Under the pieces are notes generated by a model. That model was not told where the DNA came from, searched no databases, and saw nothing but the letters and a program-made list of their open reading frames with translations. Shown one piece after another: positions 36,382 through 46,716 of a stretch of 58,857 bases of DNA. Position numbers and translations under genes: made by a program. Numbering within the stretch: position 1 is the first letter of the stretch; every line of letters starts with the position of its first letter. Source of the stretch: Verrucomicrobiota bacterium (lineage in GTDB: Bacteria > Verrucomicrobiota > Verrucomicrobiia > Limisphaerales > JAHDYP01); assembly GCA_023383055.1 (NCBI GenBank), contig JAHDYP010000006.1, positions 23,299 to 82,155 of the forward strand. Direction: 5' to 3'.

Positions 36382-39300
36382 ATGCGAAATATACGTAAAC
36401 AATCGAGCAGACTGTGGCTGGCACTCCTGGCCACGGTAGTTTTGCTGGTCGGTCAATCTGCACGGGCGCAGATCTTTACTGGCGTAGATCTAGGAACTCC
36501 GACGTTGAAAGGCTCGGCCACCGTTAACGGGACCGAGATCGTGATCAAAGGCGGTGGCAGCGACATCTGGGGAAACAGCGACAACTGCTACTACTATTAC
36601 ACCCCCATCGAAGGCAACTTCGACGTTCGGGTCCGGGTCAAGAGCCTGGTGCGCTCGACCGCGGGTGGCACCGTCCCGGGTGACGACGGCTGGGCAAAGG
36701 CCGAATTGATGGCGCGGCTCCCTGATGGCACTGGTCTGCCGCAGGGTCCCGATCCTCATATCAGCATGATGACGACCGCATCGGACGGGCAGAACCAGGT
36801 GGCGATCCAATACCGCCAACAGCGTAGCGGTGGATCCCAGTGGCCGCCCGACATTGGCGTGACTATCCCCGTCGTGAGACCGACTTATCCGAACACTTGG
36901 ATGCGGTTGGTGCGCTTGGGGAGTGTGTTTATCGGTTATACCAGTCCCGATGGGCAGGATTGGCTTGAGAACTACCGGATCGACACCGCCACCACCGCCG
37001 GGTTCCCGCCCGCGTGGCCGAACGCGGTCAACATCGGCTTCGCGGTGACGGCCCATAACGACGCCTCGACCAGCGGCGCGATTGCGACCTTCGACGATCT
37101 GGCCTTCGTGACGGATCCCCTGGTGCTTGCCACCGGTCATGGCGGCGGTTTCCAGGTGACCATCGGTGATTCGGCCGCTGTCGTGGTCCAGAGCGTGACG
37201 CAGGTCCTCCTGGACGGAACCGAGGATGTGACCGCCAAGGCTACCGTCGCCAAGAACGGCGCTGTGACCCTGGTCAGATACAACCTGGTCGCCGACAAGA
37301 ACACCTTCTTTGCCTCCGGATCGACCCATTCCGTGAAGGTTGTGGTGGCGGGTGTGGGCGGCGGCTCCTACGAGTTGGACGGTCAGTTTACCGTGACTTC
37401 CTATGTATCGGTTCCGGCCGATTACGTCCTGGCAGCGCCGGCGACGACGCCCGGCCTGGTAGTCAACCGGGTCTACCAGACCGCCGCGGGAAGGTTCCCG
37501 GCCGCTTTGGCCGGCACGACCGCCAGCGCTGAAATGCAGTTGATCGGAGGCATGATCGACCAGGGCACGGGCAACTCGCTGCCGAACATCGCCGAAGGTC
37601 CCGGTCCGATCACCGTGGGTGGTGAATTCGAGTCGGGCATCTGGTGGACCCCCTACGTCAACTGGGAGCAGGGCTCCGGCAACATCGAGGCCACGGGCGC
37701 CCAGCCTGACAACTTCAACACCGAGGAGCCGCCCGGCACGCCCGGACAAGCCGCGGGGGAATATGGCAACCTCTTTCCGCCCGGGGTGCTGCTGGGAGCC
37801 GATCCGAGCAACACGGCGGATAACTTTGTGATCGAGACGATCGCTTACGTGAATCTGAAGCGGGGTCTGCATCGCTGGGGCGTGAATAGCGACGACGGGT
37901 TCAAAGTCTCCGTCGCCCCCGGCCAACCGAGTCCGCTCGGGATCGTGCTTGGAGAATTCGGCGCGGCCGGTGGCCGTGGGTCCGCGGACACGATCTTCGA
38001 CTTCGCCATTGAGACTGACGGGTTTTACCCGATCCGAATGCTCTGGTGGGAAGGCGGCGGTGGTGCGAGCTGCGAGTGGTTCTCGGTGAATGTCGATACG
38101 GGAGAGAAGATCCTGATTGGCGACACCCAGTATTACCCGGATGATGCGGTTCAGCCGTTCCGCACCGGTCAGGGCCGGGCGCATGTGCGGTCGATCTCGC
38201 CTGCCCCCGGTTACGGTGGTGCCAGCCGCGAGCCGACGATCCGGATCGAACTGGCCAATGGCCGGACCAGCTACGTGGCTGGATCGGCGCGGTTGTTCTA
38301 CAACGGCGACGAAGTCACCCCGACCATTCAAGGGACGGTGATCAGCTACAAGGTGCCGACGCGGCTGGGCTACGACAGCCAGCAGAGCGTCCAGTTCATC
38401 TGGCAGGAGAACACCACGCCGGCGACGAGTTGGACCAACAGTTGGACCTTCAGCACGCTGCCGTTCACGGTGGAGGCGATGCCCTCGACATCGTTCTGGA
38501 TCGAGATTGAAGACTTCGATCACAGCGGCGGGCAGTCGGTGGCGACGGCCAACACGATGCCCTACGCGGGTGGCGCCTATTCGAACCTGCTGGCGACGTT
38601 GAACGTCGACTATTTCGACGATCAAAATGAGCCCGATGCTGCTATCGATCGGCTGTATCGTGGCGATCGTCGGCCGAACCATGCGGATTTGACGGTTCAC
38701 ACCGGCACGGCCAACCTAGCGCAGAGCCGGCCCAACGGGTTCACCTCCACGGTGAATTACCGGCTGGGTTGGGCGGGCAACTTCTGGGGCAATTACACCC
38801 GGACGATTCCGCAGGGGATCTACCGGGCCTATGCGGCGCTGTCGAGCGACAACGCGGCGAACATCCTGCAAGCGCCATTGGACAAGGTGACGGCGGGGGT
38901 TGGAACGACCAGTCAGACGCTGCAACGGATCGGGACGTTCTACGGGAACGGGGCGACGGCGTGGGGTTCCAGCGTGCTGGTGCCGATGCGGACGACGACT
39001 TCGCTGGACGCGCCGTTGGGTGCGTTCAATCACCCTGGCGGTCCGGTGACGCTGCGGTTCACGGCCTCCGGCGGTGATGCCGACTGGTTCGTGTTCGTGC
39101 CGGCGACGGATGTGCCGCCTTCGATGGTGCCGGGTCTGAGTTCGCCCTCGATCTCGATAGGGCACATCCCCTACGCGGATCTGACGGTGCCGGGTGACGT
39201 GGTGATGAGTTGGCGGCTCGAGGATCTGAGCACAGCGGTCGATCCGGCGACGATCAAGTTGATCTTCGACGGGGTGGACGTTTCAACGGCCCTGGTGGTC

Positions 39301-40275
39301 GACAAAGTGGGCAGTGTAACGACGGTGACGTATGATCCGCCGGGACTGCTGGAGTTGGGGCAATCGTATCCGTACGAGTTCTCGTTCCGGGATACGTTTA
39401 GCATTCCGCAGTTGCAGAGCAACAGCGGGACGCTGGTGGTCAACTACATTCCTGAAACGCCGGCAGGCGCGTTTCTGATTGAAGCGGAAGACTTCAACAC
39501 GGGTGGTGGGGATTACCTCACGGAGGTGGACACGATGCCCTACCTGGGCAACGCCTACACGAACCTGGCGGCGGTCGAGGGGATCGATTACCAGCGGTCG
39601 AGCGTGGTTGGGGATGGCGACGTTTACCGGATAGGCGAGACGAACAACGTGCCGATGGGATCGAACTATAACACCAACACTTACGACACGATCCGTTCGA
39701 TCAACTCGAGCGGGACGTGGGAAGTGACGGCCAACTACTCGTGCGGGTGGTCTGGCGTGGGCAACTGGCTGAACTACACGCGCACCATACCGGCCAACAC
39801 CTACCAGGTGTGGGCGGGGATGAGCTCGGACCGGGCGGCGGTGACCAATGGTATGGTGGCCTCGCTGAGCCGGGTGGTAGGGAGCGCGTCGGTCTCGAAC
39901 CAGGTGGTTGAGGCGATCGGGACATTCCAATCGGCGGGTACCCGCAACTGGGGTGCAACGGCTTTGGTGCCGTTGCGCAACGCGAGCCAGGAGGTTGTGG
40001 AAGTTGGTCTCAGCGGTCTGACGACGCTGCGGGTGGATATGGACTACGGCGACGTGGATTACCTGATGTTGATCCCGACCGGAGGAGCGTTGCCGCCGGA
40101 GTTCACCTCGGTGGTGATCAACGCGAACGGGAGCATCACGGTGACGTGGGAAGGTGACGGGGTGCTGGAGGCGGCGCCCTCGGTGACCGGACCATGGGAT
40201 GCGATCGAGGGAGCGACCAGTCCGTTCACGTTGGAACCGACCGAGGCGATGTTGTTCGGCCGGATCAAGAACTAG
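36382..40275 (+). CDS. Large secreted protein with CBM6-like domains (copy 1)
   Basis: A 1297-residue protein with a signal peptide (LWLALLATVVLLVGQSARAQ). Domains in order: a DUF1349-like/concanavalin-type domain (about 30-250, GGGSDIWG, TWMRLVRLGS); an Ig-like segment; a PA14-like region (about 370-600, HRWGVNSDDGFKV); a first CBM6-like domain (about 710-920, FWIEIEDFDHSGG, MPYAGGAYSNL); an Ig-like linker; a second CBM6-like domain (about 1030-1230, FLIEAEDFNTGGG, MPYLGNAYTNL); and a C-terminal 'EAAPSVTGPW' module. No catalytic domain was recognised; carbohydrate or matrix binding is inferred. An upstream start at 36319 would place 21 residues before the signal. The last 3330 coding bases match copy 2. 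Confidence 0.85.
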   Translation: MRNIRKQSSRLWLALLATVVLLVGQSARAQIFTGVDLGTPTLKGSATVNGTEIVIKGGGSDIWGNSDNCYYYYTPIEGNFDVRVRVKSLVRSTAGGTVPGDDGWAKAELMARLPDGTGLPQGPDPHISMMTTASDGQNQVAIQYRQQRSGGSQWPPDIGVTIPVVRPTYPNTWMRLVRLGSVFIGYTSPDGQDWLENYRIDTATTAGFPPAWPNAVNIGFAVTAHNDASTSGAIATFDDLAFVTDPLVLATGHGGGFQVTIGDSAAVVVQSVTQVLLDGTEDVTAKATVAKNGAVTLVRYNLVADKNTFFASGSTHSVKVVVAGVGGGSYELDGQFTVTSYVSVPADYVLAAPATTPGLVVNRVYQTAAGRFPAALAGTTASAEMQLIGGMIDQGTGNSLPNIAEGPGPITVGGEFESGIWWTPYVNWEQGSGNIEATGAQPDNFNTEEPPGTPGQAAGEYGNLFPPGVLLGADPSNTADNFVIETIAYVNLKRGLHRWGVNSDDGFKVSVAPGQPSPLGIVLGEFGAAGGRGSADTIFDFAIETDGFYPIRMLWWEGGGGASCEWFSVNVDTGEKILIGDTQYYPDDAVQPFRTGQGRAHVRSISPAPGYGGASREPTIRIELANGRTSYVAGSARLFYNGDEVTPTIQGTVISYKVPTRLGYDSQQSVQFIWQENTTPATSWTNSWTFSTLPFTVEAMPSTSFWIEIEDFDHSGGQSVATANTMPYAGGAYSNLLATLNVDYFDDQNEPDAAIDRLYRGDRRPNHADLTVHTGTANLAQSRPNGFTSTVNYRLGWAGNFWGNYTRTIPQGIYRAYAALSSDNAANILQAPLDKVTAGVGTTSQTLQRIGTFYGNGATAWGSSVLVPMRTTTSLDAPLGAFNHPGGPVTLRFTASGGDADWFVFVPATDVPPSMVPGLSSPSISIGHIPYADLTVPGDVVMSWRLEDLSTAVDPATIKLIFDGVDVSTALVVDKVGSVTTVTYDPPGLLELGQSYPYEFSFRDTFSIPQLQSNSGTLVVNYIPETPAGAFLIEAEDFNTGGGDYLTEVDTMPYLGNAYTNLAAVEGIDYQRSSVVGDGDVYRIGETNNVPMGSNYNTNTYDTIRSINSSGTWEVTANYSCGWSGVGNWLNYTRTIPANTYQVWAGMSSDRAAVTNGMVASLSRVVGSASVSNQVVEAIGTFQSAGTRNWGATALVPLRNASQEVVEVGLSGLTTLRVDMDYGDVDYLMLIPTGGALPPEFTSVVINANGSITVTWEGDGVLEAAPSVTGPWDAIEGATSPFTLEPTEAMLFGRIKN

Positions 40276-40331
40276 TCCGCAGGCCGGACTTCAGTTGAAT
40301 TCAGGAGGCCGGGCGCTCTCGCCCGGCCTCT
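36946..40331 (+). repeat. 3386-base direct repeat, copy 1
   Basis: This block matches 41462-44847 at a constant offset of 4516 bases. Translations in the sense frame and of antisense frames lying inside the block appear identical, so even silent positions agree as far as I could compare. It starts sharply inside codons of the surface protein gene and ends just past the terminator stem. Confidence 0.9.
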
Positions 40332-40336
40332 TTTTT
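40305..40336 (+). terminator. Rho-independent terminator after copy 1
   Basis: An 11-base-pair perfect stem GAGGCCGGGCG / CGCCCGGCCTC with a CTCT loop is followed by six T residues, 29 bases after the stop codon. The same stem follows copy 2. Confidence 0.92.
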
Positions 40337-40909
40337 CCACTGCGCTGGCAAAGCCCGCGAACCGGGCGGCGGCAGCGCTTAGGCTTCTTTCCCCGCGCTC
40401 GAGCCTGATCGTGAAATCCATGGGGGGGCGGTTACAGGTTCCTCGACTCTGCGTTTTGTAATGCAATCTTCATTGAAACTCGATCCCGACCGAATTCGAT
40501 CCGCGTGCACACCTGGTGGGAGTGGCGCGTCCGTAGTGGTCAGCGGCATTCAATTAGTGGCTAAACGTCACTATGCAGGTTTTATAAAATAAGAAGAACT
40601 GCTGATAAATCATCTGTGTCATTCTGTGCTATATGCATCTAAATAGTTGGCAATACGGTTTATGGAACAGCAATAAACTGCCGTTTCGCCACATTTTGCT
40701 TGCCTGGTATGCTCATTATTCTTACAAGGACGCTAATCCAAGTGGCAGAGGATCGGGTTTGTTACCCGTTCCAGCTCGAGCCGGATGGTCCTCCGCACCC
40801 TTGGTGAGTTACCGCGGCAGATGCAAATGACCCTGAGAAATCCAGTACCGCCACCAGTCCGGAAGGTTACGGTTCCGCTGGGTTTGATGGGTGCAGTCAT
40901 AGAACAGTT
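40337..40909 (+). other. AT-richer intergenic region between the duplicated genes
   Basis: 573 bases with no supported gene. A stretch around 40560-40740 is visibly richer in A and T than its surroundings and includes TGCTATATG, a possible extended -10 element, but no clear -35 partner. It presumably holds the promoter of copy 2. It shares no obvious similarity with the region upstream of copy 1. Confidence 0.5.
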
Positions 40910-43900
40910 ATGAGAAGTAAACCCCTAAAACTAACCCTCGCGGCTCTGCTCCTATCGGGAGTCGCCGCGTCTCAAGCGTACGCGCAGACCTTCACTGGCG
41001 TAGATCTAGGAACTCCGACCTTGAAAGGCTCGGCCACCGTTAACGGGACCGAGATCGTCATCAAGGGCGGCGGCAGTGACATCTGGGGAACCAGCGACAA
41101 CTGCTACTATTATTACACGCCCATCACCGGCAATTTCGATGTCCGGGTCCGGGTCAAGAGCCTCGTGCGCTCGACCGCGGGTGGCACCGTCCCGGGTGAC
41201 GACGGCTGGGCGAAGGCCGAATTGATGGTACGCGTTCCCGACACCACTGGGTTGCCCCAAGGCACGGATGCCTTCATCGCCATGATGACCACGCCGTCCG
41301 ATGGTCAGAATCAAGTGGCAATTCAATGGCGCGCTCAGCGCAGTGGGGGAGCCCAGTGGCCGACCGACATCGGCGCAACTATTCCCGTTGTGGCGCCCAC
41401 CTACCCCAACACCTGGATGCGGTTGGTCCGGCTCGGCAGCGTCCTCATCGGCTATACCAGCCCCGATGGGCAGGATTGGCTTGAGAACTACCGGATCGAC
41501 ACCGCCACCACCGCCGGGTTCCCGCCCGCGTGGCCGAACGCGGTCAACATCGGCTTCGCGGTGACGGCCCATAACGACGCCTCGACCAGCGGCGCGATTG
41601 CGACCTTCGACGATCTGGCCTTCGTGACGGATCCCCTGGTGCTTGCCACCGGTCATGGCGGCGGTTTCCAGGTGACCATCGGTGATTCGGCCGCTGTCGT
41701 GGTCCAGAGCGTGACGCAGGTCCTCCTGGACGGAACCGAGGATGTGACCGCCAAGGCTACCGTCGCCAAGAACGGCGCTGTGACCCTGGTCAGATACAAC
41801 CTGGTCGCCGACAAGAACACCTTCTTTGCCTCCGGATCGACCCATTCCGTGAAGGTTGTGGTGGCGGGTGTGGGCGGCGGCTCCTACGAGTTGGACGGTC
41901 AGTTTACCGTGACTTCCTATGTATCGGTTCCGGCCGATTACGTCCTGGCAGCGCCGGCGACGACGCCCGGCCTGGTAGTCAACCGGGTCTACCAGACCGC
42001 CGCGGGAAGGTTCCCGGCCGCTTTGGCCGGCACGACCGCCAGCGCTGAAATGCAGTTGATCGGAGGCATGATCGACCAGGGCACGGGCAACTCGCTGCCG
42101 AACATCGCCGAAGGTCCCGGTCCGATCACCGTGGGTGGTGAATTCGAGTCGGGCATCTGGTGGACCCCCTACGTCAACTGGGAGCAGGGCTCCGGCAACA
42201 TCGAGGCCACGGGCGCCCAGCCTGACAACTTCAACACCGAGGAGCCGCCCGGCACGCCCGGACAAGCCGCGGGGGAATATGGCAACCTCTTTCCGCCCGG
42301 GGTGCTGCTGGGAGCCGATCCGAGCAACACGGCGGATAACTTTGTGATCGAGACGATCGCTTACGTGAATCTGAAGCGGGGTCTGCATCGCTGGGGCGTG
42401 AATAGCGACGACGGGTTCAAAGTCTCCGTCGCCCCCGGCCAACCGAGTCCGCTCGGGATCGTGCTTGGAGAATTCGGCGCGGCCGGTGGCCGTGGGTCCG
42501 CGGACACGATCTTCGACTTCGCCATTGAGACTGACGGGTTTTACCCGATCCGAATGCTCTGGTGGGAAGGCGGCGGTGGTGCGAGCTGCGAGTGGTTCTC
42601 GGTGAATGTCGATACGGGAGAGAAGATCCTGATTGGCGACACCCAGTATTACCCGGATGATGCGGTTCAGCCGTTCCGCACCGGTCAGGGCCGGGCGCAT
42701 GTGCGGTCGATCTCGCCTGCCCCCGGTTACGGTGGTGCCAGCCGCGAGCCGACGATCCGGATCGAACTGGCCAATGGCCGGACCAGCTACGTGGCTGGAT
42801 CGGCGCGGTTGTTCTACAACGGCGACGAAGTCACCCCGACCATTCAAGGGACGGTGATCAGCTACAAGGTGCCGACGCGGCTGGGCTACGACAGCCAGCA
42901 GAGCGTCCAGTTCATCTGGCAGGAGAACACCACGCCGGCGACGAGTTGGACCAACAGTTGGACCTTCAGCACGCTGCCGTTCACGGTGGAGGCGATGCCC
43001 TCGACATCGTTCTGGATCGAGATTGAAGACTTCGATCACAGCGGCGGGCAGTCGGTGGCGACGGCCAACACGATGCCCTACGCGGGTGGCGCCTATTCGA
43101 ACCTGCTGGCGACGTTGAACGTCGACTATTTCGACGATCAAAATGAGCCCGATGCTGCTATCGATCGGCTGTATCGTGGCGATCGTCGGCCGAACCATGC
43201 GGATTTGACGGTTCACACCGGCACGGCCAACCTAGCGCAGAGCCGGCCCAACGGGTTCACCTCCACGGTGAATTACCGGCTGGGTTGGGCGGGCAACTTC
43301 TGGGGCAATTACACCCGGACGATTCCGCAGGGGATCTACCGGGCCTATGCGGCGCTGTCGAGCGACAACGCGGCGAACATCCTGCAAGCGCCATTGGACA
43401 AGGTGACGGCGGGGGTTGGAACGACCAGTCAGACGCTGCAACGGATCGGGACGTTCTACGGGAACGGGGCGACGGCGTGGGGTTCCAGCGTGCTGGTGCC
43501 GATGCGGACGACGACTTCGCTGGACGCGCCGTTGGGTGCGTTCAATCACCCTGGCGGTCCGGTGACGCTGCGGTTCACGGCCTCCGGCGGTGATGCCGAC
43601 TGGTTCGTGTTCGTGCCGGCGACGGATGTGCCGCCTTCGATGGTGCCGGGTCTGAGTTCGCCCTCGATCTCGATAGGGCACATCCCCTACGCGGATCTGA
43701 CGGTGCCGGGTGACGTGGTGATGAGTTGGCGGCTCGAGGATCTGAGCACAGCGGTCGATCCGGCGACGATCAAGTTGATCTTCGACGGGGTGGACGTTTC
43801 AACGGCCCTGGTGGTCGACAAAGTGGGCAGTGTAACGACGGTGACGTATGATCCGCCGGGACTGCTGGAGTTGGGGCAATCGTATCCGTACGAGTTCTCG

Positions 43901-44791
43901 TTCCGGGATACGTTTAGCATTCCGCAGTTGCAGAGCAACAGCGGGACGCTGGTGGTCAACTACATTCCTGAAACGCCGGCAGGCGCGTTTCTGATTGAAG
44001 CGGAAGACTTCAACACGGGTGGTGGGGATTACCTCACGGAGGTGGACACGATGCCCTACCTGGGCAACGCCTACACGAACCTGGCGGCGGTCGAGGGGAT
44101 CGATTACCAGCGGTCGAGCGTGGTTGGGGATGGCGACGTTTACCGGATAGGCGAGACGAACAACGTGCCGATGGGATCGAACTATAACACCAACACTTAC
44201 GACACGATCCGTTCGATCAACTCGAGCGGGACGTGGGAAGTGACGGCCAACTACTCGTGCGGGTGGTCTGGCGTGGGCAACTGGCTGAACTACACGCGCA
44301 CCATACCGGCCAACACCTACCAGGTGTGGGCGGGGATGAGCTCGGACCGGGCGGCGGTGACCAATGGTATGGTGGCCTCGCTGAGCCGGGTGGTAGGGAG
44401 CGCGTCGGTCTCGAACCAGGTGGTTGAGGCGATCGGGACATTCCAATCGGCGGGTACCCGCAACTGGGGTGCAACGGCTTTGGTGCCGTTGCGCAACGCG
44501 AGCCAGGAGGTTGTGGAAGTTGGTCTCAGCGGTCTGACGACGCTGCGGGTGGATATGGACTACGGCGACGTGGATTACCTGATGTTGATCCCGACCGGAG
44601 GAGCGTTGCCGCCGGAGTTCACCTCGGTGGTGATCAACGCGAACGGGAGCATCACGGTGACGTGGGAAGGTGACGGGGTGCTGGAGGCGGCGCCCTCGGT
44701 GACCGGACCATGGGATGCGATCGAGGGAGCGACCAGTCCGTTCACGTTGGAACCGACCGAGGCGATGTTGTTCGGCCGGATCAAGAACTAG
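40910..44791 (+). CDS. Large secreted protein with CBM6-like domains (copy 2)
   Basis: A 1293-residue paralogue of the preceding gene with the same domain order, from the DUF1349-like N-terminus through PA14-like and two CBM6-like domains to the same C-terminal module. The signal peptide is different (LTLAALLLSGVAASQAYAQ). Residues up to about 184 differ from copy 1 at roughly twenty positions, many in the segment LMVRVPDTTGLPQGTDAFIA; from PDGQDWLENYR to the end the two proteins appear identical. Unrelated upstream regions and distinct N-terminal lobes suggest separate regulation or ligand fine-tuning, while the remainder has been homogenised. Confidence 0.85.
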   Translation: MRSKPLKLTLAALLLSGVAASQAYAQTFTGVDLGTPTLKGSATVNGTEIVIKGGGSDIWGTSDNCYYYYTPITGNFDVRVRVKSLVRSTAGGTVPGDDGWAKAELMVRVPDTTGLPQGTDAFIAMMTTPSDGQNQVAIQWRAQRSGGAQWPTDIGATIPVVAPTYPNTWMRLVRLGSVLIGYTSPDGQDWLENYRIDTATTAGFPPAWPNAVNIGFAVTAHNDASTSGAIATFDDLAFVTDPLVLATGHGGGFQVTIGDSAAVVVQSVTQVLLDGTEDVTAKATVAKNGAVTLVRYNLVADKNTFFASGSTHSVKVVVAGVGGGSYELDGQFTVTSYVSVPADYVLAAPATTPGLVVNRVYQTAAGRFPAALAGTTASAEMQLIGGMIDQGTGNSLPNIAEGPGPITVGGEFESGIWWTPYVNWEQGSGNIEATGAQPDNFNTEEPPGTPGQAAGEYGNLFPPGVLLGADPSNTADNFVIETIAYVNLKRGLHRWGVNSDDGFKVSVAPGQPSPLGIVLGEFGAAGGRGSADTIFDFAIETDGFYPIRMLWWEGGGGASCEWFSVNVDTGEKILIGDTQYYPDDAVQPFRTGQGRAHVRSISPAPGYGGASREPTIRIELANGRTSYVAGSARLFYNGDEVTPTIQGTVISYKVPTRLGYDSQQSVQFIWQENTTPATSWTNSWTFSTLPFTVEAMPSTSFWIEIEDFDHSGGQSVATANTMPYAGGAYSNLLATLNVDYFDDQNEPDAAIDRLYRGDRRPNHADLTVHTGTANLAQSRPNGFTSTVNYRLGWAGNFWGNYTRTIPQGIYRAYAALSSDNAANILQAPLDKVTAGVGTTSQTLQRIGTFYGNGATAWGSSVLVPMRTTTSLDAPLGAFNHPGGPVTLRFTASGGDADWFVFVPATDVPPSMVPGLSSPSISIGHIPYADLTVPGDVVMSWRLEDLSTAVDPATIKLIFDGVDVSTALVVDKVGSVTTVTYDPPGLLELGQSYPYEFSFRDTFSIPQLQSNSGTLVVNYIPETPAGAFLIEAEDFNTGGGDYLTEVDTMPYLGNAYTNLAAVEGIDYQRSSVVGDGDVYRIGETNNVPMGSNYNTNTYDTIRSINSSGTWEVTANYSCGWSGVGNWLNYTRTIPANTYQVWAGMSSDRAAVTNGMVASLSRVVGSASVSNQVVEAIGTFQSAGTRNWGATALVPLRNASQEVVEVGLSGLTTLRVDMDYGDVDYLMLIPTGGALPPEFTSVVINANGSITVTWEGDGVLEAAPSVTGPWDAIEGATSPFTLEPTEAMLFGRIKN

Positions 44792-44847
44792 TCCGCAGGC
44801 CGGACTTCAGTTGAATTCAGGAGGCCGGGCGCTCTCGCCCGGCCTCT
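41462..44847 (+). repeat. 3386-base direct repeat, copy 2
   Basis: Second copy of the block at 36946-40331. The first mismatch upstream is at 41461 (C here, T at 36945), and the first downstream is at 44848 (C here, T at 40332). Upstream of the block the two genes still align without gaps for about 460 bases but with many silent and coding differences. Confidence 0.9.
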
Positions 44848-44852
44848 CTTTT
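44821..44852 (+). terminator. Rho-independent terminator after copy 2
   Basis: The same 11-base-pair stem as at 40305, followed by TCTTTTCT, a weaker T-tract because a C interrupts it. Confidence 0.88.
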
Positions 44853-45189
44853 CTTGTGCGCATCAGCCAAAGCGGTGTCGCCCTCCGGTTGCCCTGCACC
44901 TTACACGCAGTACTGTCGGGATTCCGGTTGCGACACCCCATCTTTTGCCTGGTTCCCCATTCGAAGGTCCGGCCGAACCCATGGACTGCGTCGGCAAAGC
45001 TCGCCTCGCGGGCGAGCAAGGCGCTTGGAGCTCGTTGCGCAACCGAACGCACCTGAAAGCGGTGCGGGGGCACCGTATCGGTCCAAGTGACGCTGCGCGA
45101 AGTTCGGAGGCGTGAGGTGTGCCCTCCGCCTGTCCTCCTCGCCAACTGCCGGCTTGATCCCGCTTTCCAGTCGCGACAATCTAGGACCC
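44853..45189 (+). other. Intergenic region before the aldehyde dehydrogenase
   Basis: 337 bases without a supported gene. It contains GC-rich inverted segments such as GCTCGCCTCGCGGGCGAGC near 45000. An in-frame extension of the downstream gene back to 45112 shows no family resemblance. No promoter stood out. Confidence 0.45.
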
Positions 45190-46659
45190 ATGGCCGCAAC
45201 TGTCCTTACCAGCCTTAATTTCATCGACGGCGAATGGTGCCCCGCTCAATCCGGTGCCACTATCCAGACCTACAACCCGGCGGATACGCGTCAACTCGTG
45301 GCGGTTTATCCGCTCAGCGATGCCGCCGATGCCCGGACGGCCATCGCGGTGGCAGTTCGAGCTTTTCCTGCCTGGGGTGGGATCACGCCGGTCGCGCGTG
45401 GCCGGATTCTGAGCCGGACGGCCCAGATCCTCGAGTCGCGCAAAGGGGTGCTAACGGAACTGTTGACCCGCGAGGAAGGCAAGACGCTCGGGGAAAGCGG
45501 GGGTGAAGTTCAGCGTGCCATCGATATTTTTCGGTTCTTTGGCGGTCTTAGCTACACGGTGGGTGGTCAGACGTTTCCTCATGATCTTCCCCAGAACCTG
45601 CTTTATACCATTCGACAGCCGCTGGGCGTGGTGGGCCTGATCACACCCTGGAATTTCCCGATCGCCATTCCGGCCTGGAAACTCGCTCCCGCCCTCCTCG
45701 CCGGCAACGCGGTGGTCCTCAAACCCGCCACGCAAGCCCCAGGCATGAGCCTCGAATTGGCACGGGCGCTTGCCGAAGCCGGTTTGCCCAAAGGCGCGCT
45801 GAATGTCGTTGTGGGCGAGGGGCGTTCGGTGGGGCACGAGTTGGCGACCCACCCGGACGTGGTAGCCCTGTCGTTCACCGGCTCTCATGCCATCGGTCAG
45901 GTCATCTATCGGCAACTGGCACCGCGCATGGCCCGCGCCCAGATGGAGATGGGCGGCAAGAACCCCACCATCGTGCTCGCCGATGCCGACCTCGAGCTGG
46001 CGGTGAATCTCGTCATCAAAGCCGGATTCGGCCTCACCGGTCAGGCTTGCACCGCCACCAGCCGTGTCATTGTCGAAAAGCCTGTGCTCGAGCCTTTCCT
46101 CGAGCGGTTCGTGGCCAGGGCCAGGGAGTTGAAGGTCGGCAACGGACTCTCGCCCGGCGTTGATATGGGTCCGGCGGTTAGCCAGGCGCAACTCGAGATC
46201 GACCTCGATTATATCCGGATCGCTCAAGCCGAAGGCGCGCGCCTGGTTTGTGGCGGCCAGCGTTTGACCGCGGGTGAGTTTGCCCATGGCCATTTCCTCG
46301 AACCGACCGTGCTTCGGGACGTTACCCCGATGATGCGCATTGCCCGCGAGGAAGTGTTCGGCCCGGTTGTGGCGGTTATGGGTGTCGACGATTTTGAAGC
46401 CGCTCTGGCCGTGGCCAACGGTGTTGATGTCGGCTTGTCGGCCTCAATCGTCACGCGCGATCTGAAACGGGCGATGGTTTACGCCGATCGCATCGAGGCT
46501 GGCGTCGTCAAGATCAACCAGATCTCGACCGGCCTCGCCCTGCAGGCACCCTTCGGCGGCGTGAAGAAATCCAGCACTGATTCCTTCAAGGAACAAGGCG
46601 CTGCCGCCCTCGATTTCTATACCCGGATCAAGACCGTTTACCTGGATTACTCGGTGTAG
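45190..46659 (+). CDS. Aldehyde dehydrogenase, probably 2,5-dioxopentanoate dehydrogenase
   Basis: A 489-residue NAD(P)-dependent aldehyde dehydrogenase. The family motifs are present: TPWNFPIAIPAWKLAPALLAGN, the cofactor loop FTGSHAIGQ, catalytic Glu253 in EMGGKNP and nucleophilic Cys287 in GQACTATSR. Downstream by 57 bases is a FAH-family protein that resembles 2-keto-3-deoxy-pentonate dehydratase; that pair occurs in oxidative pentose pathways, where this enzyme would oxidise 2,5-dioxopentanoate to 2-oxoglutarate. Succinate semialdehyde or another small aldehyde is an alternative substrate. The ATG at 45190 matches the normal N-terminus (FIDGEW near residue 12). Confidence 0.9.
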   Translation: MAATVLTSLNFIDGEWCPAQSGATIQTYNPADTRQLVAVYPLSDAADARTAIAVAVRAFPAWGGITPVARGRILSRTAQILESRKGVLTELLTREEGKTLGESGGEVQRAIDIFRFFGGLSYTVGGQTFPHDLPQNLLYTIRQPLGVVGLITPWNFPIAIPAWKLAPALLAGNAVVLKPATQAPGMSLELARALAEAGLPKGALNVVVGEGRSVGHELATHPDVVALSFTGSHAIGQVIYRQLAPRMARAQMEMGGKNPTIVLADADLELAVNLVIKAGFGLTGQACTATSRVIVEKPVLEPFLERFVARARELKVGNGLSPGVDMGPAVSQAQLEIDLDYIRIAQAEGARLVCGGQRLTAGEFAHGHFLEPTVLRDVTPMMRIAREEVFGPVVAVMGVDDFEAALAVANGVDVGLSASIVTRDLKRAMVYADRIEAGVVKINQISTGLALQAPFGGVKKSSTDSFKEQGAAALDFYTRIKTVYLDYSV

Positions 46660-46716
46660 CCCATGGGTCTCGCCGGCTCCAACACCACGGCGCTTTGACG
46701 GTTCACGAATCCGCCT

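Noticed and set aside
36490..38700. 736-codon minus-strand frame, repeated at 41006-43216
   Set aside because: Present twice only because the sense genes are duplicated; no recognisable protein features.
36946..44847. Duplicated block as a transposon or composite element
   Set aside because: No transposase, terminal inverted repeats or target-site duplication; the block begins and ends inside gene and terminator sequence.
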